Of a stretch of 64,000 nucleotides of DNA, positions 53,466-63,174 are shown piece by piece. The stretch is from Corallococcus macrosporus (lineage in GTDB: Bacteria > Myxococcota > Myxococcia > Myxococcales > Myxococcaceae). The stretch spans positions 1,488,001 through 1,552,000 of the forward strand of contig NZ_JAFIMU010000007.1 in NCBI RefSeq assembly GCF_017302985.1, in the 5' to 3' direction. The stretch's first letter is position 1. Each line of letters opens with the position of its first letter. The notes beneath the pieces were generated by a model, which ran no database searches, had not been told where the DNA came from, and was given only the letters and a program-made list of their open reading frames with translations. The position numbers and the translations under genes were made by a program.

Positions 53466-54365
53466 ATGGCGTGGCTCAACTACCACCATCTCCTGTATTT
53501 CTGGACGGTTGCGCGGGCGGGCAGCATCGCCAAGGCGAGCGAGGAGCTACACCTCGCGCAGCCCACCATCAGCGCGCAGATCAAGCTGCTGGAGGAGTCG
53601 CTGGGCCACCAGCTGTTCGAGCGCAAGGGCCGCAAGCTCGTCCTGTCCGACGTGGGCCGCACCGTCATGCGCTACGCGGATGAGATCTTCCGCCTGGGCA
53701 ACGAGCTGAAGAACGTCGTCTCCGGCCTGCCCACCGGCCAGCAGCTGCGCCTCAACGTGGGCGTGCTCGACGTCATCCCCAAGCTCGTCGCCGAGCAGTT
53801 GCTCAAGCCCGCGCTGGACGCGGGCCCCTCGCTGCGCATCATCTGCCGCGAGAGCCCCCTGCCCCAATTGCTTGCACAGCTGGCGCTGCATGAGCTGGAC
53901 GTGGTGCTCGCGGACGCGCCCGGCTCCGAGCCCGTCAGCGTCCGGTCCTTCAACCACCTGCTGGGCAAGTGCGGCGTGACGTTCTTCGCGGCCCAGCCGC
54001 TGGCGCACCTGCGCAAGGACTTCCCGCGCTCACTGGACGGCGCGCCCATGCTGCTGCCGTCGGAGGAGTCCTCGGTGCGCCGCTCGCTGGACCTGTGGTT
54101 CGAGCGGCTGGGCATCCGGCCCCTCATCGCGGGCGACTTCGACGACAGCGCGCTGCTCCAGGCCTTCGGACAGAAGGGGCACGGCATCTTCGCCATGCCC
54201 TCCATCATCGACGCGGAGGTGCAACGGCAGTTCAACGTCACCGCCATCGGGCACACCGACGAAATCGAGCAGTGCTTCTACGCCATCACCGTGGAGCGCC
54301 GCCTGCGCCACCCCGCCGTCGTCGCCATCGCCGAGGCCGCGCGCTCGCACATCTTCGGCGGCTGA
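53466..54365 (+). CDS. LysR-family transcriptional regulator, NhaR-like
   Basis: A 299-residue regulator. The N-terminal winged helix-turn-helix is LNYHHLLYFWTVARAGSIAKA, with AQPTISAQIKLLEESLG as recognition helix; LNYHHLxYFW is the NhaR/AdmX-type signature. The C-terminal 200 residues are the effector-binding fold. NhaR activates the Na+/H+ antiporter gene in enterics; no nhaA lies nearby, so the target is unknown. No strong ribosome site is seen before ATG 53466. The neighbouring sigma-factor gene is divergent. Confidence 0.8.
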   Translation: MAWLNYHHLLYFWTVARAGSIAKASEELHLAQPTISAQIKLLEESLGHQLFERKGRKLVLSDVGRTVMRYADEIFRLGNELKNVVSGLPTGQQLRLNVGVLDVIPKLVAEQLLKPALDAGPSLRIICRESPLPQLLAQLALHELDVVLADAPGSEPVSVRSFNHLLGKCGVTFFAAQPLAHLRKDFPRSLDGAPMLLPSEESSVRRSLDLWFERLGIRPLIAGDFDDSALLQAFGQKGHGIFAMPSIIDAEVQRQFNVTAIGHTDEIEQCFYAITVERRLRHPAVVAIAEAARSHIFGG

Positions 54366-54368
54366 GCC

Positions 54369-55967
54369 TCACTCCGCCGCCCGGAACACCTCCGCGCCCG
54401 CCACCACCGTGGCCAGCACGCGCGCGTGCACCAGCGCGGCCGCGGGCCCCTCCAGCGGATCCTCCGACAGCGCGACGAAGTCCGCGTCCAGGCCGGGCTT
54501 CAGCCTGCCGCGCCGCGCCTCCTCGAAGGACGCCCACGCGGGCCCCACCGTGAAGCCCTCCAGCGCTTCCGCCGCGCTCAGGCGCTCTTCCGGATACCAG
54601 CCACCCTCCGGCCAGCCCTTCGCGTCCTGCCGCGTGCGCGCCGCGTAGAGCCCCGCGAGCACGTCCGGGTTCTCGATGGGGAAGTCACTGCCCAGCGCGA
54701 TGTGCGCGCCCGCGTCCTTCAGCGTGCGCCAGGCGTAGGCGCCCTTGAGCCGCTCGCGCCCCAGCCGCGTCTCCGCCCAGGGCATGTCGCTGGTCGCGTG
54801 CGTGGGCTGCACGCTGGCCACCAGCCCCGCCGCGCCCAGCCTCCGGATGTCCTCCAGCCGCAGAATCTGGGCGTGCTCCACGCGGTGGCGCAGGGCCTGC
54901 GTGCCCGTGCGCTCCGCGCCCTTGAGGAGCACGTCCACGACCAATGTATTGGCACGGTCTCCAATGGCGTGGATGCACACCTGGAAGCCCTTCGCCATGA
55001 AGGCCTGGGCGCGAGCCTCGAGTTCTTCCGGCGCCAGGAGCAGCAGGCCGCGCTGGCCGGGCTCGTCGCTGTAGTCCTCGTGGAGCGCCGCGCCCCGGCT
55101 TCCCAGCGCGCCGTCCGCGAGGAACTTCACCGAGCGCATCGCCAGGTGGCGCCCCTGCCACGGGCCCTGCTCCAGATAGGCGTGGCGCTGCTCACCCTGC
55201 CCCGCCGCCATCGCGTACACGCGCAGGGGCAGCGTCCCCGCCGCGTCCCACGCCTGCAACGTGCGGAAGGACTGCAGGTCCATGCCTGCGTCGTGCACGC
55301 CCGTGAGCCCGACCCGAGCGCACCGCTCCAGGGCGGCTCGCAGCCGCGTCTCCAGTTGCTCGCGCGTGGGCGCGGGGATGGCGGCCTCCACCACGTCCAT
55401 CGCGTTGTCCACGAGGACGCCGGTGGGCTCGCCCTTCGCGTCCCGGAGGATGCGGCCGCCTTGCGGATCCGGCGTATCCCGCGTGATGCCCGCGCGGCGC
55501 AGCGCCTCGCCGTTCACCCAGGCCGCGTGGTGATCCACGCGCGTGAGGAACACCGGCGTCTTGGGGAAGCGCGCATCCAGTTCCGCGCGGCCGGGGAACG
55601 CGGCGCCGGGCCACTCGTTCTGGTCCCAGCCCTTTCCGAGCAACCAGTCCCCCTGGAAGCTCGACGCGGGCGCCTTCGCCAGCCGCTGGACCACGTCCTC
55701 CACCGAGGGCGCCTTCTCCAGGCGCACCGTGGTCAGGCTCTTGCCCAGACCATGGATGTGCGCGTGCGCGTCCACCAGGCCGGGCACCACCGTGGCCCGG
55801 CCCAGGTCCACCTCGCGCGCGCCAGGTCCCGCGGCGGCGCGCACTTCCGCGAGCGTGCCCACCGCGAGCACGCGCCCGTCACGCACCGCCAATGCTTCCG
55901 CGCGCGGACGCTCCGCATCGAGCGTCCACACGCGCTGCGCCCTGTAGATCGAGGTCTCCGCCGTCAT
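54369..55967 (-). CDS. Amidohydrolase-family protein (YtcJ-like)
   Basis: A 532-residue protein of the metal-dependent hydrolase superfamily. The N-terminal strand ends GLVDAHAHIHGLG (metal His), then VDHHAAWVNGEAL, IHAIGDRANTLVVDVLL and HRVEHAQIL carry further ligands, and ALGSDFPIENPDVLAG supplies the Asp; this matches the YtcJ / amidohydrolase-3 branch. It hydrolyses an N-substituted amide or formamide; the substrate is unknown. The stop lies three bases from the convergent LysR gene. Confidence 0.85.
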   Translation of the reverse strand: MTAETSIYRAQRVWTLDAERPRAEALAVRDGRVLAVGTLAEVRAAAGPGAREVDLGRATVVPGLVDAHAHIHGLGKSLTTVRLEKAPSVEDVVQRLAKAPASSFQGDWLLGKGWDQNEWPGAAFPGRAELDARFPKTPVFLTRVDHHAAWVNGEALRRAGITRDTPDPQGGRILRDAKGEPTGVLVDNAMDVVEAAIPAPTREQLETRLRAALERCARVGLTGVHDAGMDLQSFRTLQAWDAAGTLPLRVYAMAAGQGEQRHAYLEQGPWQGRHLAMRSVKFLADGALGSRGAALHEDYSDEPGQRGLLLLAPEELEARAQAFMAKGFQVCIHAIGDRANTLVVDVLLKGAERTGTQALRHRVEHAQILRLEDIRRLGAAGLVASVQPTHATSDMPWAETRLGRERLKGAYAWRTLKDAGAHIALGSDFPIENPDVLAGLYAARTRQDAKGWPEGGWYPEERLSAAEALEGFTVGPAWASFEEARRGRLKPGLDADFVALSEDPLEGPAAALVHARVLATVVAGAEVFRAAE

Positions 55968-55978
55968 GGCGCGGAAGA

Positions 55979-56200
55979 CTACCCGCCACCTTCAGGGAAG
56001 CCACCGTCCACGCCGGGCGCCTGAATGGGGCCCGCGGGGCCGCCCTGCTCGTTGGGCACGTTCTGGATGGGCTCGCGGGCCGTGTCCGGACCCTGGATGG
56101 GCCGCTGGTCCTCCGCCCCAGGAGGCTGGGTGGTCTTGCAGGCCACCGCTCCAACAGCGGACAGGCCCAGAGCAGCGATGATCAGCACGGCACGGCGCAT
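55979..56200 (-). CDS. Small lipoprotein, 73 residues
   Basis: A lipoprotein signal (GLSAVGAVAC) with a Pro/Gly-rich mature chain of about 53 residues. ATG 56200 has AGGAGG four bases upstream, a strong site. Small and probably disordered; no family. Its stop lies 11 bases upstream of the amidohydrolase start, so both may be co-transcribed. Confidence 0.6.
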   Translation of the reverse strand: MRRAVLIIAALGLSAVGAVACKTTQPPGAEDQRPIQGPDTAREPIQNVPNEQGGPAGPIQAPGVDGGFPEGGG

Positions 56201-56424
56201 GAAACCTCCTGGGAGAAAATCGAGAGGCCGACACTAGGGAGGTGCGTCGTCCTCCAACAACGCGCATCCCCTGCAACGTCCAAGATTGGATGCACGCGCA
56301 GGACACCGGCCCCTTCCTGCCCGCATGCCCTCCAGCCCCCCGGCTTCACGCGCCGGTCATCCCGAGGCGCAGTGCACATCGTTGTCCGAGTGCGTGTGCG
56401 CGAGGGGCGCGCACCGGGGGCGAC

Positions 56425-57780
56425 ATGCGGGAACACGTCGACAGGAGGCGCTTGCGCCGTCACGTCCTGTGGGGCTGGCTCCTGGCGTTGCTCTTCACGG
56501 GCCTCGTCGCTCCGGCGGCTCCCGCGTCGCCTGCCTTCGTCGCGCGATGCGAACTGGAGGGCGTGGTGGATGCCGGGTCGGGTGCCTACCTCGCGGACTG
56601 CGTGAAGCGCGCGGAGGACGGTGGGGCCACGGCGCTGCTCGTGCGGTTGGACACGCCGGGCGGCTCGCTGGAGGCCACCCGCGCCGTGGTGCGAGCGTTC
56701 CTGGGCTCGCGCGTTCCCGTGCTCGTGTGGGTGGGGCCTTCCGGCGCGCGGGCAGGCAGCGCGGGCGTGTTCATCTCGCTGGCCTCGAACGTCAGCGCCA
56801 TGGCGCCGGGGACGAACATCGGCGCGGCGCACCCCGTGGGGCTGGGGGGCGAGGACGTGGAAGAGAGCGGCGGCGAGCAGCTTGCCCGGAAGGTGGAGAA
56901 CGACACCGTCGCCTTCGCGGAGGGCATCGCACGGCAGCGGGGCCGCAATCCGGAGTGGGCCGCGTCCGCCGTGCGCGACAGCGCCAGCGTCCCCGCGGAC
57001 CGCGCCGTGGAGCTTCGCGTGGTGGAGCTCGTCGCTCCCACCGAGACCGCGTTCCTCGATGCCGTGGATGGCCGCCGCGTGGAGGTGGCCGGGGGTGACA
57101 CCGTGACGCTCGCCACCCGCGATGCGCACGTGGTGTCCCTGGAGCCGGGGCTGTCACAGCAGGTGGTGCATGCGCTGGCGCAGCCCTCCCTCATCTACCT
57201 GCTGTTCCTCACCGCGGCGCTGGGCCTGGTGGTGGAGCTGTCCCATCCGGGCGCGGTGGCGCCGGGGCTCATCGGCTGTGTGGCGCTGGTGCTGGCGTTG
57301 ATGGCGTCCGCGACGCTGCCGGTGCGCACGGGCGCGCTGGTGTTGATGCTCGTGGGCGTGGGGCTCATCCTCGCGGAGCTGTTCGTCACCAGTGGCCTGC
57401 TGGGAGCCTCGGGCACGGGCCTGTTGATACTGGGTGGCGTGTTCCTGGTGGACCGCTTCGAGCCGGGCTGGTTCGTGGAGCCGTCCTTCCGCCTGTCGTG
57501 GGGCGTGCTGCTGCCGACGGCGCTCGTGTTCGCGGGGACCGCGGCCTTCATCGCGTACCGCAGCGCCCAGACGCGCAAGCTGCCACAGCGGGGCGGCGAC
57601 GCGGGGCTCGTCGGCGAGGCGGGCACGGCGCTGGGCCCCGTCACCCCTTCGGGCGGCGAGGTGTTCGTCCACGGCGAGCGCTGGCGCGCCGTCTCCTTCA
57701 CTCCCATCCGCGAAGGCGCGCAGGTCGTGGTGCGCGCCGTGGAAGGGCTCACCCTCACCGTCGCGGAGTCGATGCCATGA
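56425..57780 (+). CDS. NfeD-family membrane serine protease
   Basis: A 451-residue protein with a signal ([16 protein letters not shown]). A ClpP-like domain follows at residues 40-235: [16 protein letters not shown], then [14 protein letters not shown] with the catalytic Ser and [12 protein letters not shown] with the likely Lys. About four membrane helices cover residues 255-385 ([16 protein letters not shown] and others), and a C-terminal OB-like domain ends it ([25 protein letters not shown]). The family, with its slipin partner, trims stomatin-like proteins at the membrane. It starts at ATG 56425 and ends in an ATGA overlap with the slipin gene. Confidence 0.85.
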   Translation: MREHVDRRRLRRHVLWGWLLALLFTGLVAPAAPASPAFVARCELEGVVDAGSGAYLADCVKRAEDGGATALLVRLDTPGGSLEATRAVVRAFLGSRVPVLVWVGPSGARAGSAGVFISLASNVSAMAPGTNIGAAHPVGLGGEDVEESGGEQLARKVENDTVAFAEGIARQRGRNPEWAASAVRDSASVPADRAVELRVVELVAPTETAFLDAVDGRRVEVAGGDTVTLATRDAHVVSLEPGLSQQVVHALAQPSLIYLLFLTAALGLVVELSHPGAVAPGLIGCVALVLALMASATLPVRTGALVLMLVGVGLILAELFVTSGLLGASGTGLLILGGVFLVDRFEPGWFVEPSFRLSWGVLLPTALVFAGTAAFIAYRSAQTRKLPQRGGDAGLVGEAGTALGPVTPSGGEVFVHGERWRAVSFTPIREGAQVVVRAVEGLTLTVAESMP

Positions 57781-58598
57781 ACGAGCTGTTCGGAGCCCTG
57801 GGGCTGCTCATCCCCGTGGGGCTGCTGTTCCTCCTCTTCATCTCCGGCGTGCGCATCGTCACCGAGTACCAGAACGGCGTCGTGTTCCGGCTGGGCCGCT
57901 ACGTGGGCCTCAAGCGCGCGGGCTTCCGCTGGCTCATCCCCTTCATCGAGCGCATGGTGATCATCGACCTGCGCACCGTCGCGCGCGACGTGCCTCCGCA
58001 GGACGTCATCACCAAGGACAACGTCAGCGTGAAGGTCAACGCCGTCGTCTACTTCCGCGTCATCCAGGCGGACAAGGCCGTGCTCCAGGTGGAGGACTAC
58101 CTCTACGCCACCAGCCAGATTGCCCAGACCACGCTGCGCGCCATCCTGGGCCAGGTGGAGCTGGACGAGCTGCTGTCCCAGCGCGAGCGCATCAACCACG
58201 AGCTGCAACAGGTGCTCGACGCGCGCACCGACCCGTGGGGCGTGAAGGTGTCCAACGTGGAGGTGAAGCACATCGACCTGCCGCTGGAGATGCAGCGGGC
58301 CATCGCGCGGCAGGCCGAGGCCGAGCGCGAGCGCCGCGCGAAGATCATCGCCGCGGAGGGCGAGCACCAGGCCGCGGAGAAGCTGTCCCAGGCCGCGGAC
58401 GTGCTCAGCCGCAACCCCGCCACGCTCCAGCTGCGCTACCTGCAGACGCTGGTGGAGATCACCGGCGGTGGCAACCACACCATCCTGCCCATCCCCCTGG
58501 AGCTGCTGCGCGCGTTCGGCGCCATCCCCGCGCGGCCCTCACGGCCGGAGGAGACGCGCGAGGAGGAGGACGAGGACGCGTCCCACGGCCTGTCCTGA
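57777..58598 (+). CDS. Slipin / SPFH (stomatin-like) protein
   Basis: A 273-residue protein: N-terminal membrane helix ([17 protein letters not shown]), SPFH domain ([21 protein letters not shown], then [20 protein letters not shown]), and a charged coiled coil ([23 protein letters not shown]). It forms membrane microdomain assemblies. The gene starts in an ATGA overlap with the NfeD gene, the classic pairing in which NfeD cuts the slipin C-terminus. Confidence 0.9.
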   Translation: MNELFGALGLLIPVGLLFLLFISGVRIVTEYQNGVVFRLGRYVGLKRAGFRWLIPFIERMVIIDLRTVARDVPPQDVITKDNVSVKVNAVVYFRVIQADKAVLQVEDYLYATSQIAQTTLRAILGQVELDELLSQRERINHELQQVLDARTDPWGVKVSNVEVKHIDLPLEMQRAIARQAEAERERRAKIIAAEGEHQAAEKLSQAADVLSRNPATLQLRYLQTLVEITGGGNHTILPIPLELLRAFGAIPARPSRPEETREEEDEDASHGLS

Positions 58599-58603
58599 AA
58601 CGA

Positions 58604-58640
58604 CGAAGGCCCACCCGCGCGATGCACGGATGAGCCTTCG
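58604..58640. terminator. Hairpin between slipin and cyclophilin genes
   Basis: CGAAGGC at 58604-58610 pairs perfectly with GCCTTCG at 58634-58640 across 23 bases, just after the slipin stop. It separates two convergent genes. Confidence 0.45.
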
Positions 58641-58664
58641 GGGTGAGACGAAGCGACGGCGGGA

Positions 58665-59180
58665 TTACAGCTGGCCGCTGTCCTCGATCTTCACGGGCTG
58701 GCGCGTCGCGCCGGACTGGCTGCCCACGGCCTCGATCTTCTTCACCACGTCCATGCCCTCGACGACCTTGCCGAAGACGACGTGCTTGCCGTCCAGCCAC
58801 GGGGTGGAGACGGTGGTGAGGAAGAACTGCGAGCCGTTGGTGTTGGGGCCGGCGTTCGCCATGGAGAGGAAGCCCGGGGCGGTGTGCTTGTGCTTGAAGT
58901 TCTCGTCCGCGAACTTCTCACCGTAGATGGACTCGCCGCCGTAGCCGTTGCCGAGCGTGATGTCGCCGCCCTGGCACATGAACTGCGGGATGACGCGGTG
59001 GAACGGCGTGCCCTTGAAGTGCAGCGGCTTGCCACTCTTGCCGGTGCCCTTCTCACCCGTGCACAGGGCGCGGAAGTTCTCGGCGGTCTTGGGAACGTCG
59101 TCGGAGAACAGCTCCATCACGATGCGGCCGGCGGGCTGGCCACCAATCGACATGTCGAAGAAGACCTTGGCGTTTGCCAT
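58665..59180 (-). CDS. Cyclophilin-type peptidyl-prolyl isomerase
   Basis: A 171-residue cyclophilin. The active-site pattern is [16 protein letters not shown], with [19 protein letters not shown] and [19 protein letters not shown]. This matches the long, eukaryotic-type CypA rather than the shorter bacterial PpiA/B form. It has no signal, so it acts in the cytoplasm in folding of proline peptide bonds. ATG 59180 is used; a GGAG lies nine bases upstream. Confidence 0.9.
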   Translation of the reverse strand: MANAKVFFDMSIGGQPAGRIVMELFSDDVPKTAENFRALCTGEKGTGKSGKPLHFKGTPFHRVIPQFMCQGGDITLGNGYGGESIYGEKFADENFKHKHTAPGFLSMANAGPNTNGSQFFLTTVSTPWLDGKHVVFGKVVEGMDVVKKIEAVGSQSGATRQPVKIEDSGQL

Positions 59181-59276
59181 GTTCACGTGCTCCACGGTGA
59201 GGGTTGGGCGGGACGTACCAGACCCGCGCGTCTCGGAGGCACCCGCTAGCACCTTCGCGTGCGCTGCGGAACAAAT

Positions 59277-59768
59277 TCAGGGCGCCGGTGGCTCGCCCGG
59301 CCGCCCGTCGCGGAAGAGCTCCGCGCCCTCCAGCGTGATGGCCCGGCGGCTCAGCCGCAGCGACGCCAGGGCCAGCACCGCCGTGGACCCCAGGAGCCCC
59401 ACGCCCAGGGAGAAGGACACCACCGGCAATCCCTCCGGCACCGCGACGCTGCGGCGCAGCAGGTACAAGAGCGACGTCACCACGAAGGACAACAGCGCCG
59501 CGTAGGTGAAGCCGATGGCCCGGGCGAGGATGGCGTGGCGGCGGTCCATGATGGCCACCTCCTCGCGAAGCAGCGAGCGGCGCGCGTGGCCCTCCGGCAG
59601 CGTGCGCCATTCCCGGACCATGTCCCGCATGCGCGCGGTGATGCGCGAGATCTGATTGTCCAGGCCGGTGGCCAGGATGCCGCACCCGGACACCATCACC
59701 GCGGGCGTCACCGCCGTGCCGATGAGCTGGATGGACGAGGGGTCCAGGCCTTCCACGCCGACGTTCAT
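59277..59768 (-). CDS. DUF2721-family membrane protein
   Basis: A 163-residue protein. The start GTAVTPAVMVSGCGIL, then ISRITARMRDMVREWR, and two hydrophobic helices near the end (IGFTYAALLSFVVTSLLYLL; LGVGLLGSTAVLALASL) match DUF2721. It is an inner-membrane protein of unknown role. ATG 59768 has AGAAGG upstream. It is divergent from the MerR gene, which starts 117 bases away. Confidence 0.75.
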   Translation of the reverse strand: MNVGVEGLDPSSIQLIGTAVTPAVMVSGCGILATGLDNQISRITARMRDMVREWRTLPEGHARRSLLREEVAIMDRRHAILARAIGFTYAALLSFVVTSLLYLLRRSVAVPEGLPVVSFSLGVGLLGSTAVLALASLRLSRRAITLEGAELFRDGRPGEPPAP

Positions 59769-59849
59769 GCCCCCTTCTGTCCCACCGCCCGCCCGGCCGC
59801 CACCTCCGGAGTATCCCGACACCCCCACTGACGAATTACCACCGACGTC

Positions 59850-59878
59850 TTGACACAACGACTGTCACAACCTACTGT
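59850..59878 (+). promoter_or_regulatory. Sigma-70 promoter with TGTCA operator, leaderless MerR start
   Basis: TTGACA (59850-59855) and TACTGT (59873-59878) are 17 bases apart. The -10 ends seven bases before GTG 59886, so transcription probably starts at or next to the start codon. TGACA-N7-TGTCA (59851-59867) is an inverted repeat, and a further TGTCA lies in the -10 region, so the MerR protein may bind here. Confidence 0.7.
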
Positions 59879-59885
59879 CAGGTTC

Positions 59886-60368
59886 GTGAGCACGCCCAAG
59901 ACACAGACGGAGTGGAAGCTGACCGCGCTGGCGGAGGAGGTGGGCGTCTCGCCTCGCACGGTCCGCTATTACGTCCAGCGGGGCCTCCTGCCCGCGCCGC
60001 CCTTCAAGGGGCCGGACACGGTCTACGGAGAGGAGCACCGGGTGCGGCTCAAGGCCATCCGGGTGCTCCAGGCGAGATTCCTGCCGCTGGACGCCATCCA
60101 GGCGGAGCTGTTGCGGCTGTCGCCGGAGGAGCTGCGCCGGCTGGCGGAGACGCCGGTGGGCCCGGGGACGCTGCCGGAGGAGCCGGTCCGGATGCCTCCG
60201 AAGCGGCCGGGAAAAGACCCGACGGTGGAGGTGGCGCGTTACCAGCGCTGGCTCCTGGCGCCGGGGTTGGAATTGCACGTGTCGGAGCAGGCGGAAGCGA
60301 AGGTCCGGGCGCTGGCGGAGCGGGTGCGCGCCCTCATCGAGGAGTCCCAGGAAGGAACGCCGTCATGA
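59886..60368 (+). CDS. MerR-family transcriptional regulator
   Basis: A 160-residue protein with a MerR helix-turn-helix: WKLTALAEEVGVSPRTVRYY and QRGLLPAPPFKGPDTVYGEEH, then the coiled coil (RLKAIRVLQARFLPLDAIQAEL). The C-terminal 80 residues differ from the metal-binding MerR proteins and contain no Cys cluster. It starts at GTG 59886 on a leaderless transcript and is followed by an ATGA overlap with the VIT/vWA gene, the regulatory and effector parts of one operon. Confidence 0.85.
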   Translation: MSTPKTQTEWKLTALAEEVGVSPRTVRYYVQRGLLPAPPFKGPDTVYGEEHRVRLKAIRVLQARFLPLDAIQAELLRLSPEELRRLAETPVGPGTLPEEPVRMPPKRPGKDPTVEVARYQRWLLAPGLELHVSEQAEAKVRALAERVRALIEESQEGTPS

Positions 60369-63073
60369 ACGAGCAGGCGAAGTGTGGGCTGTTCACGCGT
60401 GAGGGGGCCCAGGTGCCCCTGCAGGGAGTTGAGGTCTCCGGTGAGCTGCTCGGGGGGCACGCGCGGGTGCGCGTGGCGCAGCGCTACCGCAACGACGAGA
60501 AGACGCCGGTGGAGGCCGTCTACACCTTCCCCCTGCCCTCCGACGCGACGCTCAGCGCCTTCTCCATGACGTGCGCGGGCCGCCGCGTGGCCGGCGTGGT
60601 GAAGGAGCGCGAGGCCGCCTTCCGCGCCTACGACGACGCCATCACGGAAGGCCACGGCGCGGCGCTCCTGGACCAGGAGCGCGCCAACGTCTTCACCGCG
60701 CAGGTGGGCAACCTGCTGCCGGGTGAGGAGACGCTGGTGGAGGTGGAGTTCCTCCAGACGCTCACCTCCGAGGAGGGCAGCGTGCGCTGGATGCTGCCCA
60801 CGCTGGTGGCGCCCCGGTACATCCCCGGCCCGGTGCACGGCGACCGCACGGGCCACGGCAGCGCGGCCCCGACGACGCGGGTGCCGGACGCGGACCGCAT
60901 CTCTCCGCCGCAGGGCCCGGTGGACTACGGCCTGCGCATGGACCTGCTCATCGACGTGGGCCGTGACGTGGTGGTGGAGAGCCCGTCCCACCGGCTCACC
61001 GTCACGAAGGAGGGCGCGCGCACGCGGGTGAGCCTCCAGCGCGACTCGCTGTTCAAGAGCCTGGCGGGCGACGAGGTGGAGCTGAACCGGGACGTGGTGC
61101 TCACGCTGCGCAACGCCAACCCGGACGTGATGCTCACGCCCGTCGTCACCCACCGCAAGGCGGAAGGGCCGGGCACGTTCGCGCTCACGGTGGTGCCGGA
61201 CCTGCTGAACCTGGCGGCGGCGCCGCCCCGGCAGGAGGTGGTGTTCGTGGTGGACACGTCCGGCTCCATGGCCGGGGACAGCCTGCCCCAGGCCCAGGCC
61301 GCGCTCCGGCTGTGCCTGCGCCACCTGCGCGAGGGGGACCGCTTCAACGTCATCGCGTTCGAGAACTCCTTCCGTTCGTTCTCCGCGCAGACGGTGCCGT
61401 TCACCCAGCGCACGCTGGAGCAGGCGGACGCGTGGGTGGCGGGGCTGAAGGCCTACGGCGGCACGGAGCTCTTGGAGCCCATGGTCACCGCGATGAAGGC
61501 CGCGCCGGACGGCGTGGTGGTGCTGCTGACGGACGGCCAGGTGGGCAACGAGGAGGAGATCCTCAACGCGGTGCTCGCGGCGCGGGGGACGGGGCGGGTG
61601 TTCTCGTTCGGCATCGGAACCAACGTGAGCGATGCGCTGTTGCGCGACCTGGCGCGGCGCACGGACGGCGCGGTGGAGTTCATCCACCCCGGGGAGCGCA
61701 TCGACGAGAAGGTGGTGGCGCAGTTCTCGCGGGCGCTCGCGCCGCGCGTCACCGACCTGGAGGTGCGCTTCGACGGTGTGGAGGCCAGCGAGCTGGCTCC
61801 GGCCACGCTGCCGCCGCTGGTGGACGGCACGCCGTGGACGCTCTTCGGGCGCTATGCGCAGGCGGGCACGGGCAGCGTGACGCTGAAGGGGAAGTCGGGC
61901 CGGGAGCCCTTCTCCCTCACGGTGCGGCTGGACCTGCCCGCGCTGTCGGACCGGCCGGTGGTGGAGAAGTTGTGGGCCGCCGAGCGCATCCGGGGCTGGA
62001 TGGACGCGGGGCTGGTGGGCCGGCGCGCGGAGGCGATGAAGGAGCGCATCGTGCGGCTCGCCGTCGAGCACCAGCTGGCCACGCAGTACACGTCCTTCGT
62101 GGTGGTGGAGGAGCGCCAGGGCGACCGTCGCGCGTCGGGCACTCCGGAGACGCGCGTGGTGCCGGTGAACGCGCCCGCGGGCTGGAGCATGTTCAGCGAT
62201 GCCCCGGGGGACGCGGACGACGAGGCGGAGGGCATGCTCGTGCAGGCTCGCCCTGGAGCGCGGATGCCCATGGAGAAGATGAAGCGGATGGCCTCGAAGC
62301 CGGTGTCCGCGGGGGCGCCAGCCCGTTCCCGGGGCGGCGCGGTGCCTCCGCCTCCTCCCGCGAGCATGTCCGTGCCCGCGCCCGCCCCCGCGCTGGCGCC
62401 GGAGCCCCCCACCGGCTCTTCCTTCCAGGTGGGGTCCGCACAGGGTGCCGGGGCCATGGGGCCGGGTGCCGCATCCAAGGAGCGCAGGGAGCAGGAGCCC
62501 GCGAAGAAGGCGAAGGGCGGTCTCTTCGACCGGCTGATGTCCGCCTCGTCGAAGCTGCTCACGGCCCCCGAGCTGGAGGGGCGGCCCTCCTCCCAGGCCG
62601 TGCCGAGCCCGCGGAAGGACAAGGCGGAGGCGTTCTACGAGCAGGAGGAGGCCGTACTGCCGTTCGTCGCGGAGGCGCCCATCGCCGCCGAGGACGTGGG
62701 CGTCCTGCTGGGCCAGCAGCTCGCGAACGGGCTGTGGGCCGGCGCGGGTGAAGGGCCGGAGCCGGTGCGCCAGGCCCGCGCCACCGCGCGGGTGCTGCTG
62801 GTGCTCCTGCGCGAGGGCATCACCAGCAGCCATCCGCTGCACGGCGCGCAGGTGAAGAAGGCCGTGGACGCGCTGCTCGCGCTGGCCGCGCAGCTCACCC
62901 AGGCGCCGGACGTGGCGGAGCTGGCGCTGGGCGTCGCGTGGCTGGTGGCGGCGGGACCGCGCACCCGGGGCCGCATCGAGCAGGCCGCGAAGCCCCTCCC
63001 CGGCCTGGACGGGCGGCTGGGGGACTCGGCCGCGCTCCGGCAGCACATGGAGACGCTGCTGGCGACCCGGTAG
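60365..63073 (+). CDS. VIT- and vWA-domain protein
   Basis: A 902-residue protein. Residues 1-130 form a VIT domain (VRVAQRYRNDEKTPVEAVYTFPLP, then AYDDAITEGHGAALLDQ). A vWA domain at about 290-470 has the metal-ion site DTSGSMAGD, with LLTDGQVGNEEE. A Pro-rich linker and a C-terminal helical part with a KKAKGGLFDRLMSASSKLL helix follow. The family resembles inter-alpha-trypsin inhibitor heavy chains. It is cytoplasmic by lack of signal, and its role is unknown. It is coupled by ATGA to a MerR gene. Confidence 0.85.
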   Translation: MNEQAKCGLFTREGAQVPLQGVEVSGELLGGHARVRVAQRYRNDEKTPVEAVYTFPLPSDATLSAFSMTCAGRRVAGVVKEREAAFRAYDDAITEGHGAALLDQERANVFTAQVGNLLPGEETLVEVEFLQTLTSEEGSVRWMLPTLVAPRYIPGPVHGDRTGHGSAAPTTRVPDADRISPPQGPVDYGLRMDLLIDVGRDVVVESPSHRLTVTKEGARTRVSLQRDSLFKSLAGDEVELNRDVVLTLRNANPDVMLTPVVTHRKAEGPGTFALTVVPDLLNLAAAPPRQEVVFVVDTSGSMAGDSLPQAQAALRLCLRHLREGDRFNVIAFENSFRSFSAQTVPFTQRTLEQADAWVAGLKAYGGTELLEPMVTAMKAAPDGVVVLLTDGQVGNEEEILNAVLAARGTGRVFSFGIGTNVSDALLRDLARRTDGAVEFIHPGERIDEKVVAQFSRALAPRVTDLEVRFDGVEASELAPATLPPLVDGTPWTLFGRYAQAGTGSVTLKGKSGREPFSLTVRLDLPALSDRPVVEKLWAAERIRGWMDAGLVGRRAEAMKERIVRLAVEHQLATQYTSFVVVEERQGDRRASGTPETRVVPVNAPAGWSMFSDAPGDADDEAEGMLVQARPGARMPMEKMKRMASKPVSAGAPARSRGGAVPPPPPASMSVPAPAPALAPEPPTGSSFQVGSAQGAGAMGPGAASKERREQEPAKKAKGGLFDRLMSASSKLLTAPELEGRPSSQAVPSPRKDKAEAFYEQEEAVLPFVAEAPIAAEDVGVLLGQQLANGLWAGAGEGPEPVRQARATARVLLVLLREGITSSHPLHGAQVKKAVDALLALAAQLTQAPDVAELALGVAWLVAAGPRTRGRIEQAAKPLPGLDGRLGDSAALRQHMETLLATR

Positions 63074-63096
63074 GCCGCCGCATGGCGTCACCCGGG

Positions 63097-63126
63097 CCCC
63101 GTGCCTCCTTTCGGGGAGGACCGGGG
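63097..63126. terminator. Hairpin after the VIT/vWA gene
   Basis: CCCCG-tg-CCTCC pairs with GGAGG-ac-CGGGG around a six-base loop, with a two-base mismatch on each side. It lies 23 bases after the VIT/vWA stop and before the next gene. Confidence 0.4.
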
Positions 63127-63159
63127 TCCCGGGTCTCCCGTCTTTTCACGGGGGTCGAC

Positions 63160-63165
63160 TAGGGT
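63160..63165 (+). promoter_or_regulatory. Candidate -10 (TAGGGT) for a leaderless start
   Basis: TAGGGT ends nine bases before ATG 63175, with no Shine-Dalgarno and no clear -35. It is the same hexamer as at 28966. Confidence 0.3.
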
Positions 63166-63174
63166 TGCGCCCGC

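Noticed and set aside
60365-63073. Membership of the vWA-MoxR ternary conflict system with the EAD protease
   Set aside because: No MoxR ATPase or third component lies nearby, and the two genes are 37 kb apart.
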